Assembly (NCBI RefSeq): GCF_002910915.1
Contig: NZ_NEUF01000049.1
Coordinates: forward strand, 1 to 59,821
Length of the DNA: 59,821 bases
Reading direction: 5' to 3'
Origin: Streptomyces sp. SM10
GTDB lineage: Bacteria; Actinomycetota; Actinomycetes; Streptomycetales; Streptomycetaceae
Shown here one piece after another: positions 27,100 to 34,556 of the stretch. The translations under genes and the position numbers were made by a program. Each line of letters starts with the position of its first letter. Position 1 is the stretch's first letter. Under the pieces are notes generated by a model. It was not told the DNA's origin and did no database searches. It saw only the letters and a list, made by a program, of their open reading frames with translations.

Positions 27100-28184
27100 C
27101 GGGCCACCGCCTCCTCTGCGCGGTGGCCGGCACCGGGCAGCGGGCCCACTCCCAGCTCGGCCGTCGCCCTGTCGACCATGTCCCGCGCGTGCCGCAGGCC
27201 GATCCGGTCCAGAGTGCGGCGCAGCTCCGCCAGCTCCACGGCCGTCTCCGCCGGATTCCGCCCCAGCCGCGCCAACGACTTCGCGAGCCCCAGCCGGGAG
27301 AGCGCCGTCCCCCGCGGCTCGTTCATCTCCTCGAACTCCGCGAGCGCCTGCGTGTAGGTGTCGCGGGCCTGCGGGTACTGCCCGGCGCGGTAGTGCACGT
27401 TGCCCCGCATCTTGTGGTTGTACGCCAGGGCGCTCGACAGTTTCATCTCGCGGCAGGCCGATTCGGCCTCGGAGAGCAAGGAGAGCGCGCGCTCCACGTC
27501 ACCGTCGCGCACGGACACCACGTCGGCGATCCCGCGCAGCGCCCAGGCCCGCCCCCGCCGGTCGTCCGCCTTGCCGGCGGTCTCGGCAGCCTCCTCGAAG
27601 AGGGCCAGTGCCCTGTCGTACGAGCCGGTGTTCCGGTGCATCTGGGCTATGCCCTCCAGCGCCCAGACCGTGTGCCGGGCCTCGCCCCGCCGGCGGGCCT
27701 CCGCGAGGAGCTGTTCGTGCAGTTCGCCGACGGCCTGGTAGTCGCCCTGGATGCGTCCCGTCTCGGCGAGGCCGGCGAGCGAGTAGCCGCGTACCACCAC
27801 GTCGCCCCCTCGCTCACCCAGGCCGGCCGCGAGCCCGAGCAAGCGGTACGCGAGCGCCAGGGAGCCGCGCTGGCGGGCCAGCGTCCCGCCGCTCCACAGC
27901 GCCCAGGCCATCGCCCCGAGATCCCCCGCCGCACGCGCGGCACGGTAACTCGCCTTCCACGCGGCGTCGGCGTCCGTCACCCGGCCCAGACGCCGGTACG
28001 CCTCCGCCACGGCGAGCCCGCAGCGCGCCGTCTCCCGCTGCTCCCCGGCACGCTCGGCGGCGCGCAGTTCCTCGATCCCCTTCGCCAGCACCTCGGTGAG
28101 GGAGGAGTTCACCGACAAGGAGCCGAGCGCCCCCTGGTACTCCGGTGCGAACGCCTTGTCCTTCGGCCGCTTCTGCTGAGTCAC
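27096..28184 (-). CDS. Tetratricopeptide-repeat protein
   Basis: 362 aa from the GTG at 28184 (GTG at 28193 also possible). After about 30 residues it is almost wholly TPR-like helical hairpins, roughly seven to eight, with repeats such as GDYQAVGELHEQLLAEARRRGE, GSYDRALALFEEAAETAGK and GQYPQARDTYTQALAEFEEM. No DNA-binding domain, signal or membrane segment. TPR arrays are scaffolds for protein partners. Its stop overlaps the start of the polyprenyl synthase, so the two are probably made in fixed ratio and may interact. Confidence 0.88.
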   Translation of the reverse strand: MTQQKRPKDKAFAPEYQGALGSLSVNSSLTEVLAKGIEELRAAERAGEQRETARCGLAVAEAYRRLGRVTDADAAWKASYRAARAAGDLGAMAWALWSGGTLARQRGSLALAYRLLGLAAGLGERGGDVVVRGYSLAGLAETGRIQGDYQAVGELHEQLLAEARRRGEARHTVWALEGIAQMHRNTGSYDRALALFEEAAETAGKADDRRGRAWALRGIADVVSVRDGDVERALSLLSEAESACREMKLSSALAYNHKMRGNVHYRAGQYPQARDTYTQALAEFEEMNEPRGTALSRLGLAKSLARLGRNPAETAVELAELRRTLDRIGLRHARDMVDRATAELGVGPLPGAGHRAEEAVAR

Positions 28185-28479
28185 CCGTGCCACCCGCTCA
28201 CTGTCTCGCCTGTCTTCGAAACCGTCCCGGCGGTGGTCGGCCGCCGTCTTGATCAAGACGGTATGGGCGGGCGTGGGTTCCACGAATCCCTCTCCGCGTC
28301 GGTCGTGGGTCCTACCTGAGGGCCATGTGAAGTGCCCTGCGTAGTCAGCGAGATGGATCCCGGGCCGCCGACCCGCCGTCACGGCCGGCCACCCCGGCGC
28401 CGTGTTCGCCCGCGTCGGGCGGGGCAGGACCCCGCCGAAGGCGCCCGGGGTGCGGTCCTCCGCACGGCGGAGGCCGCGT
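28185..28479. other. Intergenic region upstream of the TPR gene
   Basis: 295 bp between two minus-strand genes. It must hold the promoter of the TPR/polyprenyl synthase pair. A short perfect palindrome (CTTGATCAAG at 28247-28256) is the only structure I can point to, about 60 nt upstream of the TPR start. Confidence 0.35.
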
Positions 28480-28981
28480 TCAGCCGTCGGCGACCTGGAC
28501 GGCCATGGCGTAGTACTCCCCGTCGGTCCCGGCGACCAGGAGGTCGAACACCGGGGTGACCAGGTGGGTGGCTCCGCGGGGGGCGTGATTGGTCCCCCAG
28601 GTCGCGCCGTTCCCGAGCAGGGACGCCGCGTGCGCCGCCGTCCGGGCCGCCTCGTCGTGGTCCATGAGGCGGCGGTACGACGGCCAGACGACGACGACCG
28701 CGGCGAGGGACGCGAGGAGAGTGGCCGCGGGTGTCGCCCTGGACGGGCTCCAGGCTGTGTTCGATGCTGCGTGCCACCATCGGTTCGGCGGGGGCGAGGA
28801 AGCGGCTCAAGGACGCGTCCTCGAAGACCTGGAGGAGCAATGGGTGTATCTGCGCGGTCAGTTACGGCATGTCCGCGACTGCCTCGGTGTACCGGCCGGT
28901 CCGGACGTACGCCCGCCCGTCGGTGGTGAGCGCGGCCATGGTCCGGCTCAGCTCGCCCAGGACGACATCCGGGGACCTCAT
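28480..28981 (-). pseudogene. Broken single-pass membrane protein gene
   Basis: A coherent product can be read across two frames from the ATG at 28981: MRSPDVVLGELSRTMAAL and onward to MP, then an in-frame TAA (28864-28866 region), then LTAQIHPLLLQVFEDASLSR to about 28725. After a one-base frame change comes a membrane segment (ATLLASLAAVVVVWPSYRRL) and a soluble end (ATHLVTPVFDLLVAGTDGEY) to the stop at 28480. One nonsense change plus one frameshift suggest recent inactivation. The family is not recognised. Confidence 0.65.
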
Positions 28982-29170
28982 ACCGCCATTCTCGCTCCGG
29001 CCCGTGCATCCTGACCGGCAGTTGGGCAGGGGACGCCGGACCGGGCGTCGCCCGAACAGAGCCTGTCCGGGGTGCGGTTCGATGTGGGCGGAGCCTTCGC
29101 GGAGGCGCGGCAGCCACGGAAACCGGCGCGTCGACCCGGCGGCGGCCAGGTAGAGTCACCCGCAGCCAAG

Positions 29171-29189
29171 CAAAGAAAGCCTTACCTAA
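29171..29189. promoter_or_regulatory. Candidate iron box (DmdR/IdeR operator)
   Basis: The right half AGCCTTACCTAA matches the actinobacterial iron-box half TAGGCTAACCTAA well, and about 12 of 19 positions fit the TTAGGTTAGGCTAACCTAA consensus as I recall it. It lies 15 nt upstream of the mbtH start, where bound DmdR would block transcription when iron is plentiful. Confidence 0.6.
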
Positions 29190-29204
29190 GTTCGAGGAGT
29201 ATCG

Positions 29205-29423
29205 GTGACCAATCCTTTCGAGGACGAGAACGGCACCTATCTGGTGCTCGTCAACGACGAGGGGCAGCACTCGCTGTGGCCCGCGTTCGCCGAGGTGCCG
29301 GGCGGCTGGACCGTGGCCCACCAGGAGGACACCCGCCAGGCCTGCCTCGACCACGTGGAGCGGAACTGGACCGACCTGCGGCCCAGGAGCCTGGTGGAGA
29401 GCATGGCGGCCGACCGCGCCTGA
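29205..29423 (+). CDS. MbtH-like NRPS accessory protein
   Basis: 72 aa, full length for the family, with [20 protein letters not shown], the invariant tryptophans ([24 protein letters not shown]) and RSL near the end. MbtH proteins bind and activate or stabilise adenylation domains of nonribosomal peptide synthetases. GTG start with GAGGAG 6 nt upstream. No synthetase gene is in the window, so it is an orphan acting in trans. The putative iron box in its promoter suggests service to a siderophore pathway. Confidence 0.96.
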   Translation: MTNPFEDENGTYLVLVNDEGQHSLWPAFAEVPGGWTVAHQEDTRQACLDHVERNWTDLRPRSLVESMAADRA

Positions 29424-29430
29424 CGCCTCC

Positions 29431-29471
29431 GTGGTCCGCCCGGCCCGGCCGGAGCGGGCCGGGCGTACCAC
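29431..29471 (+). terminator. Terminator after mbtH
   Basis: A 17-bp stem with a single mismatch (29431-29447 with 29455-29471) and a 7-nt loop, starting 8 nt after the mbtH stop codon. Confidence 0.8.
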
Positions 29472-29508
29472 CGTCGGGCGGCCCGGAATCGGAGACCGCC
29501 GCCCGGAA

Positions 29509-29542
29509 CCTGTTCGGACGCGGCCTGCCGCGTCCGAACAGG
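29509..29542 (-). terminator. Terminator of the AlkZ-like remnant
   Basis: A perfect 15-bp stem (29509-29523 with 29528-29542) with a 4-nt loop, 3 nt beyond the minus-strand stop at 29545. Its preservation shows that the gene end is original even though the body is deleted. Confidence 0.8.
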
Positions 29543-29544
29543 CT

Positions 29545-29974
29545 TCAGCGCGGGGCCGTGTGGACTCGGACGTCCCTGCTCGCGCCGTCGGACAGGAACG
29601 CCGACAGCTCGCTCCCCTGCTCCGCGACGGCCTCGCGGTCGGCCCGGGAGAGCCTGTGCAGCGGGGTCACCGCCACGGTGCCGGTGTCGGCCCGCCAGGT
29701 CGCGGCGACCCGTCCGTCGACGAGCACGACACGCTCGCCGGCGACCGAGAGCCCCCGGTGTTCGTCGTCGATGATCCTGCTGCGGTCGTGATATCCGAGG
29801 AGGGCGTTGTCGAAGGCAGGGAGGAACCGCACCGGTGTACGGCTCCTGCGGTTCCTGCGCCTGAAGGCCGCAGAGATGCCCCACGGCGTCCAGCGTCGGC
29901 AGACCGGCGCGATCGAGCAGCAACTGCCGTGCCAGCGTCGCGCGGTTGAGGGCCCGGGGACCGAGTACGGTCAT
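29545..29974 (-). pseudogene. Winged-helix DNA glycosylase-like protein (AlkZ/YcaQ family) with internal deletion
   Basis: The first 48 codons from the ATG at 29974 (ALNRATLARQLLLDRAGLPT, LCGLQAQEPQEPYTG) match the start of the winged-helix DUF1006/AlkZ family. Directly after, in a different frame, comes the family C-terminus (VRFLPAFDNALLGYHDRSRI, RVVLVDGRVAATW) ending at 29545. Roughly 200-250 central residues are missing, and the join near 29830 is out of frame. A single deletion explains this. Intact homologues act as interstrand-crosslink glycosylases and often protect producers of DNA-damaging antibiotics. Confidence 0.85.
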
Positions 29975-30378
29975 CGTGTCACCCCGGTGCCCGGAACGGC
30001 GGGAGCGGTCCGGACGCCCGCACGGCCCGTCTGACGCATGCGGACCGGCGGCCCGTGCGGTCGTGGGCGGACCGGCCCGCTCCTCGACGAGGCGCGCGGA
30101 GGGTGTGGCCATCGTGATCGTCCTTCCGGTCGTTCCCCTTGCTGTGCAGGACCACCGTCGCAGAGGAAGAGGCCAGGTCCTGTCCTCATTCCCCGGGTGA
30201 CGCCGAAGACCTCGGCCACCTCCGATGTTGCCGGTGCCGTGCCGAAGAGCCGGCGCGACCGCCGCCCATGGGTGGACCGTGCCCGAGGAGGGGCCGTCCC
30301 CGTAACGCACGAGGCGTCCGTCCGGGTGGCCCCGGACGAACGCCTTCGGGGGGAAGTGCGGCTGGGGGCGGAGTCCGC
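29975..30378. other. Gene-poor stretch upstream of the AlkZ remnant
   Basis: 404 bp without a gene I can support. Minus-strand reading near 30290-30350 gives a fragment (AFVRGHPDGRLVRYGDGPSS) with some protein-like character, but it has no start or extended frame. It may be eroded coding sequence. Confidence 0.3.
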
Positions 30379-31398
30379 TCAGGACTCCCCGGCGGTCGCG
30401 GTCCGCGGGGCCGGAACCGCCGCCGCGGGGCCGGGCCCGTCGCGCCGCGAGCGGTGGGACATCCAGGCGGCGACCAGAGCGCCCGAGATGTTGTGCCACA
30501 CGGAGAACACCGCGGCCGGCAGTGCCGCCAGCGGGCTGAAGTGGGCCGTCGCCAGCGAGGCGGCGAGCCCCGAGTTCTGCATGCCGACCTCGAAGGCCAT
30601 GGCGCGGCTCGCGGGCCGTCCGAGCCCCGAGATCTTGCCCGCGCCGTAGCCGAGGGCGAGACCCAGGCCGTTGTGCAGCACGACGGCGATCAGGACGGTC
30701 ACCGCGGCCGACTTGATGGTTCCGGCGCTCCCCGCCACCACGGTGCAGACGATCGCGGCGATGGCCAGCGACGACAGCCAGGGCATCAGTCCGAGCACAT
30801 GGTCGACCACCTTGCCCGCGACCAGCCGCACCACGAGACCGCCGAGCACCGGAAGCAGCACGGTCTTGAGGATGTCCGTGATCATCGAACCCGCGTCCAC
30901 CGGCAGATACGCCCCGGCGAGCAGCAGCGTGAGCGGCGGCGTGACCAGGGGGGCCACCAGGGTGGAGACGGTGGCGACGGAGACCGAGAGGGCCACGTCG
31001 CCGCGCGCCAGGAACGTCACCACGTTCGAGGCCGTGCCGCTCGGTGCGCAGCCGACGAGGATGAGCCCGGCCGCCAACTGCGGTGGCAGCCCGAGCAGAT
31101 GGGCGATGGCCCAGCCGAGACCAGGCATGATCACGTAGTGCGCGACCAGCCCGATCGCCACGGCCCACGGCCGCTTCGCCACGCCCCTGAAGTCGAGCGG
31201 GGTCATCGTCAGCCCCATGCAGAACATGACGATTCCCAGCAGGTACGGAACCGACTCCGTCCAGCCGTCGAACGTGCCGGGGGCGACGAGACCGGCTACG
31301 CCCGCCACGAGCACGAGGACGGGGAACACCGTGACGGCGCGCCTCGCCGCCTTGTCGTCGGATGCCGGTTGATCAGGGGATATCCGTTCGGTTTGCAC
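30379..31398 (-). CDS. Bile acid:sodium symporter (BASS) family transporter
   Basis: 339 aa with about ten membrane segments in two inverted repeats. Family marks include GIVMFCMGLTMTPLDFRGV, the GCAPSGTASNVVTFLARGD crossover motif (about residues 116-134) and FEVGMQNSGLAASLA (about 269-283). BASS members import sodium-coupled organic anions such as pantoate, pyruvate or bile acids; the substrate here is unknown. The C-terminal 35 residues are unstructured. ATG start. Its upstream region is separated from the DUF4232 gene by a strong hairpin. Confidence 0.92.
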   Translation of the reverse strand: MQTERISPDQPASDDKAARRAVTVFPVLVLVAGVAGLVAPGTFDGWTESVPYLLGIVMFCMGLTMTPLDFRGVAKRPWAVAIGLVAHYVIMPGLGWAIAHLLGLPPQLAAGLILVGCAPSGTASNVVTFLARGDVALSVSVATVSTLVAPLVTPPLTLLLAGAYLPVDAGSMITDILKTVLLPVLGGLVVRLVAGKVVDHVLGLMPWLSSLAIAAIVCTVVAGSAGTIKSAAVTVLIAVVLHNGLGLALGYGAGKISGLGRPASRAMAFEVGMQNSGLAASLATAHFSPLAALPAAVFSVWHNISGALVAAWMSHRSRRDGPGPAAAVPAPRTATAGES

Positions 31399-31820
31399 AG
31401 GCGCGATGAGACGCCGCAGGCGCGGGCCTCCGCAAACGGGTCTCGCGATGTGGACGAACTGTCCAGGATGTGTGCATGGTGGAGGTCCCCGCCGCAGGGA
31501 CGACAGGTGCGGTTCACGCTCCCTCCCGCGGTGGCCGCAGCCGCAGTTCGCACCCCTGCCACCGCCACCGCAGGCAGGGGTGCGGAGGTGTCGGACATGG
31601 GCATGACCTCGTGTGGCATACGGGCAGACGGAGTTCTGCCCGGGCGGACAGGGGGAGCGGGAACGACACGGGGCCCAGCGGCCACGCTGCTGTCGCGCAC
31701 CGGCCGAGGGCCGATCACATCCGGGTGTCGCCCGGAGACGTCGTCGTCCCCTGCCACGTCCGGTCTCCTCGCCGAGAGACCAATGGCCGGGAGGACCTCA
31801 GCAGCAGGCGTTCCGTCCCC
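31399..31820. other. Intergenic region between two minus-strand genes
   Basis: 422 bp holding the terminator of the lipoprotein gene (31549-31584) and presumably the BASS promoter. I see no coding sequence with support. Confidence 0.5.
31549..31584 (-). terminator. Terminator after the DUF4232 gene
   Basis: A perfect 12-bp stem, CGCACCCCTGCC at 31549-31560 with its complement at 31573-31584, and a 12-nt loop. It isolates the lipoprotein gene from the BASS gene downstream. Confidence 0.7.
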
Positions 31821-32438
31821 CTACTTGCCCGAACCCACCGGGTTCACGGTGATGCGGGGAGCGGAACCGGAGTCGGCGGGGATGCCGACGGAGAGGGGCA
31901 TGCGGTGCGAGTGGGTCTCGTTCGGGGACGTCACGACCGCCGAGGTGAAGGTGACGCCCGAGCCGCCCGTGGTGTTCGGAGGGAAGTTGAGGGAGAAGTT
32001 GGTCTTGTCCCCGGGGGCGAGCGTGACCGTGGGAGCCTTCCGGTCGGTGTTGCGTGCGGCGCTGACGGTCCCGTCCTTGCCCGAGAGGTCCAGTCCCGGG
32101 AATCCGCGCATCGAGCAGGACGAGGATCCGGTGTTCCTGAGGTTGATCAGCACCTCGCCCTCCGCCATGCCGCCGGAACTGCTGAAGGAGAGGTCCGCGG
32201 TCCGGCAGGTGTCGCCGGACGAGGGCCCGGAGGCGGAGTCGGACGGAGAGGCGGAGGCGGAGGCCTGGGTGCCACCGCCGGGGGAACCGCTCGGGCTTCC
32301 GCTGCCGCCGCTGCCGGAGGACGCCCCGGCCGAGACGGGAGCCGCTGCGCCGGGCCCGCCGCCGTCGTCGCAGGCGGTCAGGGCCAGGGCGGCAACGGCG
32401 GTGGCCGCGAGGACGGCGGATGTCTTGCGAAGGTGCAT
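31821..32438 (-). CDS. DUF4232 lipoprotein
   Basis: 205 aa. A lipoprotein signal with lipobox LTAC (Cys about 23) is followed by a Ser/Gly-rich spacer (about 25-75) and a DUF4232 beta-sandwich (about 76-205; CRTADLSFSSSGGMAEGEV, CSMRGFPGLDLSGKDG). The domain is common on actinobacterial cell surfaces and its role is unknown. The ATG at 32438 has an AGGGGGAAC site upstream; longer starts would hide the signal peptide. It would be lipidated and possibly N-acylated by the Lnt protein of this window. Confidence 0.9.
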   Translation of the reverse strand: MHLRKTSAVLAATAVAALALTACDDGGGPGAAAPVSAGASSGSGGSGSPSGSPGGGTQASASASPSDSASGPSSGDTCRTADLSFSSSGGMAEGEVLINLRNTGSSSCSMRGFPGLDLSGKDGTVSAARNTDRKAPTVTLAPGDKTNFSLNFPPNTTGGSGVTFTSAVVTSPNETHSHRMPLSVGIPADSGSAPRITVNPVGSGK

Positions 32439-32668
32439 GAGTTCCCCCTGGGACGAGGTTCCGGCTGCTCCGTACGAGCACGTACATGGGTAATACACGT
32501 GACGATCCGGACGGAGGCTGCCCCCATCGGAAGACCTTCACGTGGGACGGAGCGACGGACCCGCTCCACGGTCCCGGAGAGGCTCGTGCCCGCCGGACGC
32601 CCTGTCATGTCCGCCGGAGGGTGGCCGCCGGGGATGCGGAGGACGGCGCTTGCGGGCAGCGTGGGGGA

Positions 32669-33832
32669 GTGCCGCAGCTGCTGAGAAGCCAGTGGATCCC
32701 CGTAGGCCTGATCGTGCTGGCCGTGGTGGTCGACCTGACCACCCCTCACGACGTGACGTCCGCCCCGCTGCTCATCGCCGCCCCGGTGGCCGCCGCGCCG
32801 CTCCTCGGGGTCCGCGGGATCATCGGCGTCGGCATCACGGCGATGATCGTCCACGCGGTTCTCGCGAGGGTGGACGGTACCTTCGGGTGGCGTGCGGGCG
32901 TGGCCAACCAGATCACGCTCGCGGCCGTCACCGCGCTCGCCGTCCTGATCCACCGCACGCTCCGCCGACAGGACGCCCGCGCCCGCCGTGCCCAGCAGGT
33001 CGCGGCGGTCGCCCAGCGGGCCGTGCTGTCCAGGCCTCCGTCACGCCTGGGGAATCTGCACGTGGACGCCCGGTACGTGCCGGCCGAGAGCGAGGCCCTG
33101 ATCGGCGGTGACCTGTACATCGTGCAGAGCACCCCGTACGGAATCCGGGTGATGGTCGGTGACGTGCGGGGCAAGGGCCTCGGGGCGGTCAGCGCCGTCA
33201 GCGCCGACCTCGGCGCCTTCCGGTACGCGGCGGACGAGGCCGAGGACCTGCCGCGCCTGGTGAACCGGCTGGAACGGGCCCTGCTGCGCGAGGGCGACCG
33301 GCGCGGGGGCCAGCAGCAGGCGGAGGGCTTCACGACAGCCCTCATCGCGGAGTTCTCCACGGACCTGGAGACCGTACGCCTCATCAACCGGGGCCATCCG
33401 CCACCCGTGCTGATCGACGCGCGGGGACGCGCCACCCTCCTCGCGACGTCGGAGGAGGCGCCCCCGCTGGGGATGAGCGATCTGGGCGCGTGGACCGCCC
33501 CGGTCGACAGCTTCGCGTTCCCCGCCGGCTCCACCCTGCTCTGCTACACCGACGGAGTCACCGAGTCCCGGGACGCCGCCGGACGTTTCTACGACCCCGT
33601 CACGCGTCTTCCGCTCGTGCTCGGCAGGCGGCTGCGTTCGGTCGGACACCTCGCGCCGGGGCAGATCCTGGACCTGCTGATCCATGACGTCCGCCGCCAT
33701 GCCGGCGGACGGCCCCAGGACGACCAGGCCATGCTGGCCCTGCACCGGGCCCGCGACGGCCGTGCGCCCGCACCGCCGGACGGGCCCGCTCCGGCCGCCT
33801 CCCCGGCTGAACAGTCCCCGCCCGGCGCGTGA
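32669..33832 (+). CDS. Membrane PP2C-type SpoIIE/RsbU phosphatase
   Basis: 387 aa from the GTG at 32669 with GGGGGA upstream. Three membrane segments (about residues 9-27, 31-68 and 80-96) precede the phosphatase domain (about 125-365), with metal ligands in GGDLY (Asp148), VGDVRGKGL (Asp165) and QDDQAM. LLCYTDGVTESRD is intact. It closely mirrors the 5646-6827 protein in architecture, so the two are paralogues. It probably regulates an anti-sigma antagonist. It is divergent from the lipoprotein gene. Confidence 0.9.
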   Translation: MPQLLRSQWIPVGLIVLAVVVDLTTPHDVTSAPLLIAAPVAAAPLLGVRGIIGVGITAMIVHAVLARVDGTFGWRAGVANQITLAAVTALAVLIHRTLRRQDARARRAQQVAAVAQRAVLSRPPSRLGNLHVDARYVPAESEALIGGDLYIVQSTPYGIRVMVGDVRGKGLGAVSAVSADLGAFRYAADEAEDLPRLVNRLERALLREGDRRGGQQQAEGFTTALIAEFSTDLETVRLINRGHPPPVLIDARGRATLLATSEEAPPLGMSDLGAWTAPVDSFAFPAGSTLLCYTDGVTESRDAAGRFYDPVTRLPLVLGRRLRSVGHLAPGQILDLLIHDVRRHAGGRPQDDQAMLALHRARDGRAPAPPDGPAPAASPAEQSPPGA

Positions 33833-33950
33833 CCGCGACCGCAGCCGGCTGCTCCGGGGGCGGACCGGGCACACGCATGTCCGACGTTCCGTCCCGTTTG
33901 CCGTGCGGAGCGTTGGACATGATCCGTTCGTGACGGAGAGTGGTGACGCG

Positions 33951-34484
33951 ATGACATGGGCGCTGAAGAGCGAGCGTCCGGAGCCGGCCGGATATCTGAC
34001 GGTGCGGTGCCGTACCTACGTGCAGCCCGACGGCAAGGAGTCGGAGTGGGACATCCTCGACGGTTCCCGGACGGTCGCCCTCGTCGCGTTCACGCAGGAG
34101 GGCCGGGGCATCCTCGTACGCCAGTACCGCCCGGGTCCCGGCAAGGTGCTGGCGGAGCTCCCCGGCGGCATGATCGAGCCGGGGGAGGACGTCCTGCACG
34201 CGGCGGCACGGGAGCTCCTCGAGGAGACCGGCTACCGGGCGGGGACCGCCGAGGTCGTCATGAGGACGTACCTGGCGTCCTACGCGACCCATGTGCGCTA
34301 CGCGGTGCTGGCCAGGGACTGCCGCAAGGTCGCGGAACCCACCCCTGACGCGGAGGAGTTCGTCGACCCGTTCACCCTGGCGCCGGACGCCTACGTGGAC
34401 CACCTGCTGGGCGGTGAGTACACGGACGCGGACGTCGGCCTGGCGGGGCTCGTCGCTGCCGGCCTGCTCCGCAGGGGGAGCTGA
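33951..34484 (+). CDS. Nudix hydrolase, ADP-ribose pyrophosphatase-like
   Basis: 177 aa. The Nudix box is textbook: GGMIEPGEDVLHAAARELLE followed by ETGY (about residues 75-98). The preceding QYRPGPGKVLAELPGG pattern is that of ADP-ribose/sugar-nucleotide pyrophosphatases. ATG at 33951 with GGAGAG 10 nt upstream; a GTG at 33930 would add seven residues. Cytosolic. It follows the phosphatase gene by 118 nt and precedes the DHA2 pump by 72 nt. Confidence 0.9.
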   Translation: MTWALKSERPEPAGYLTVRCRTYVQPDGKESEWDILDGSRTVALVAFTQEGRGILVRQYRPGPGKVLAELPGGMIEPGEDVLHAAARELLEETGYRAGTAEVVMRTYLASYATHVRYAVLARDCRKVAEPTPDAEEFVDPFTLAPDAYVDHLLGGEYTDADVGLAGLVAAGLLRRGS

Positions 34485-34556
34485 GGAACCGCCATCCGCC
34501 GTGCGGCGCCGCTGTCCTGATGTGCGCACGGTTCCCATCCGGTCCACACTCGGATC

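Noticed and set aside
25975..28184. Encapsulin nanocompartment locus
   Set aside because: The synthase resembles cargo-type enzymes, but no shell protein gene is within the window, so I list it only as a question.
28589..29014. Plus-strand frame opposite the broken membrane gene
   Set aside because: The minus strand gives a recognisable membrane segment once two lesions are allowed; the plus-strand reading is low complexity.
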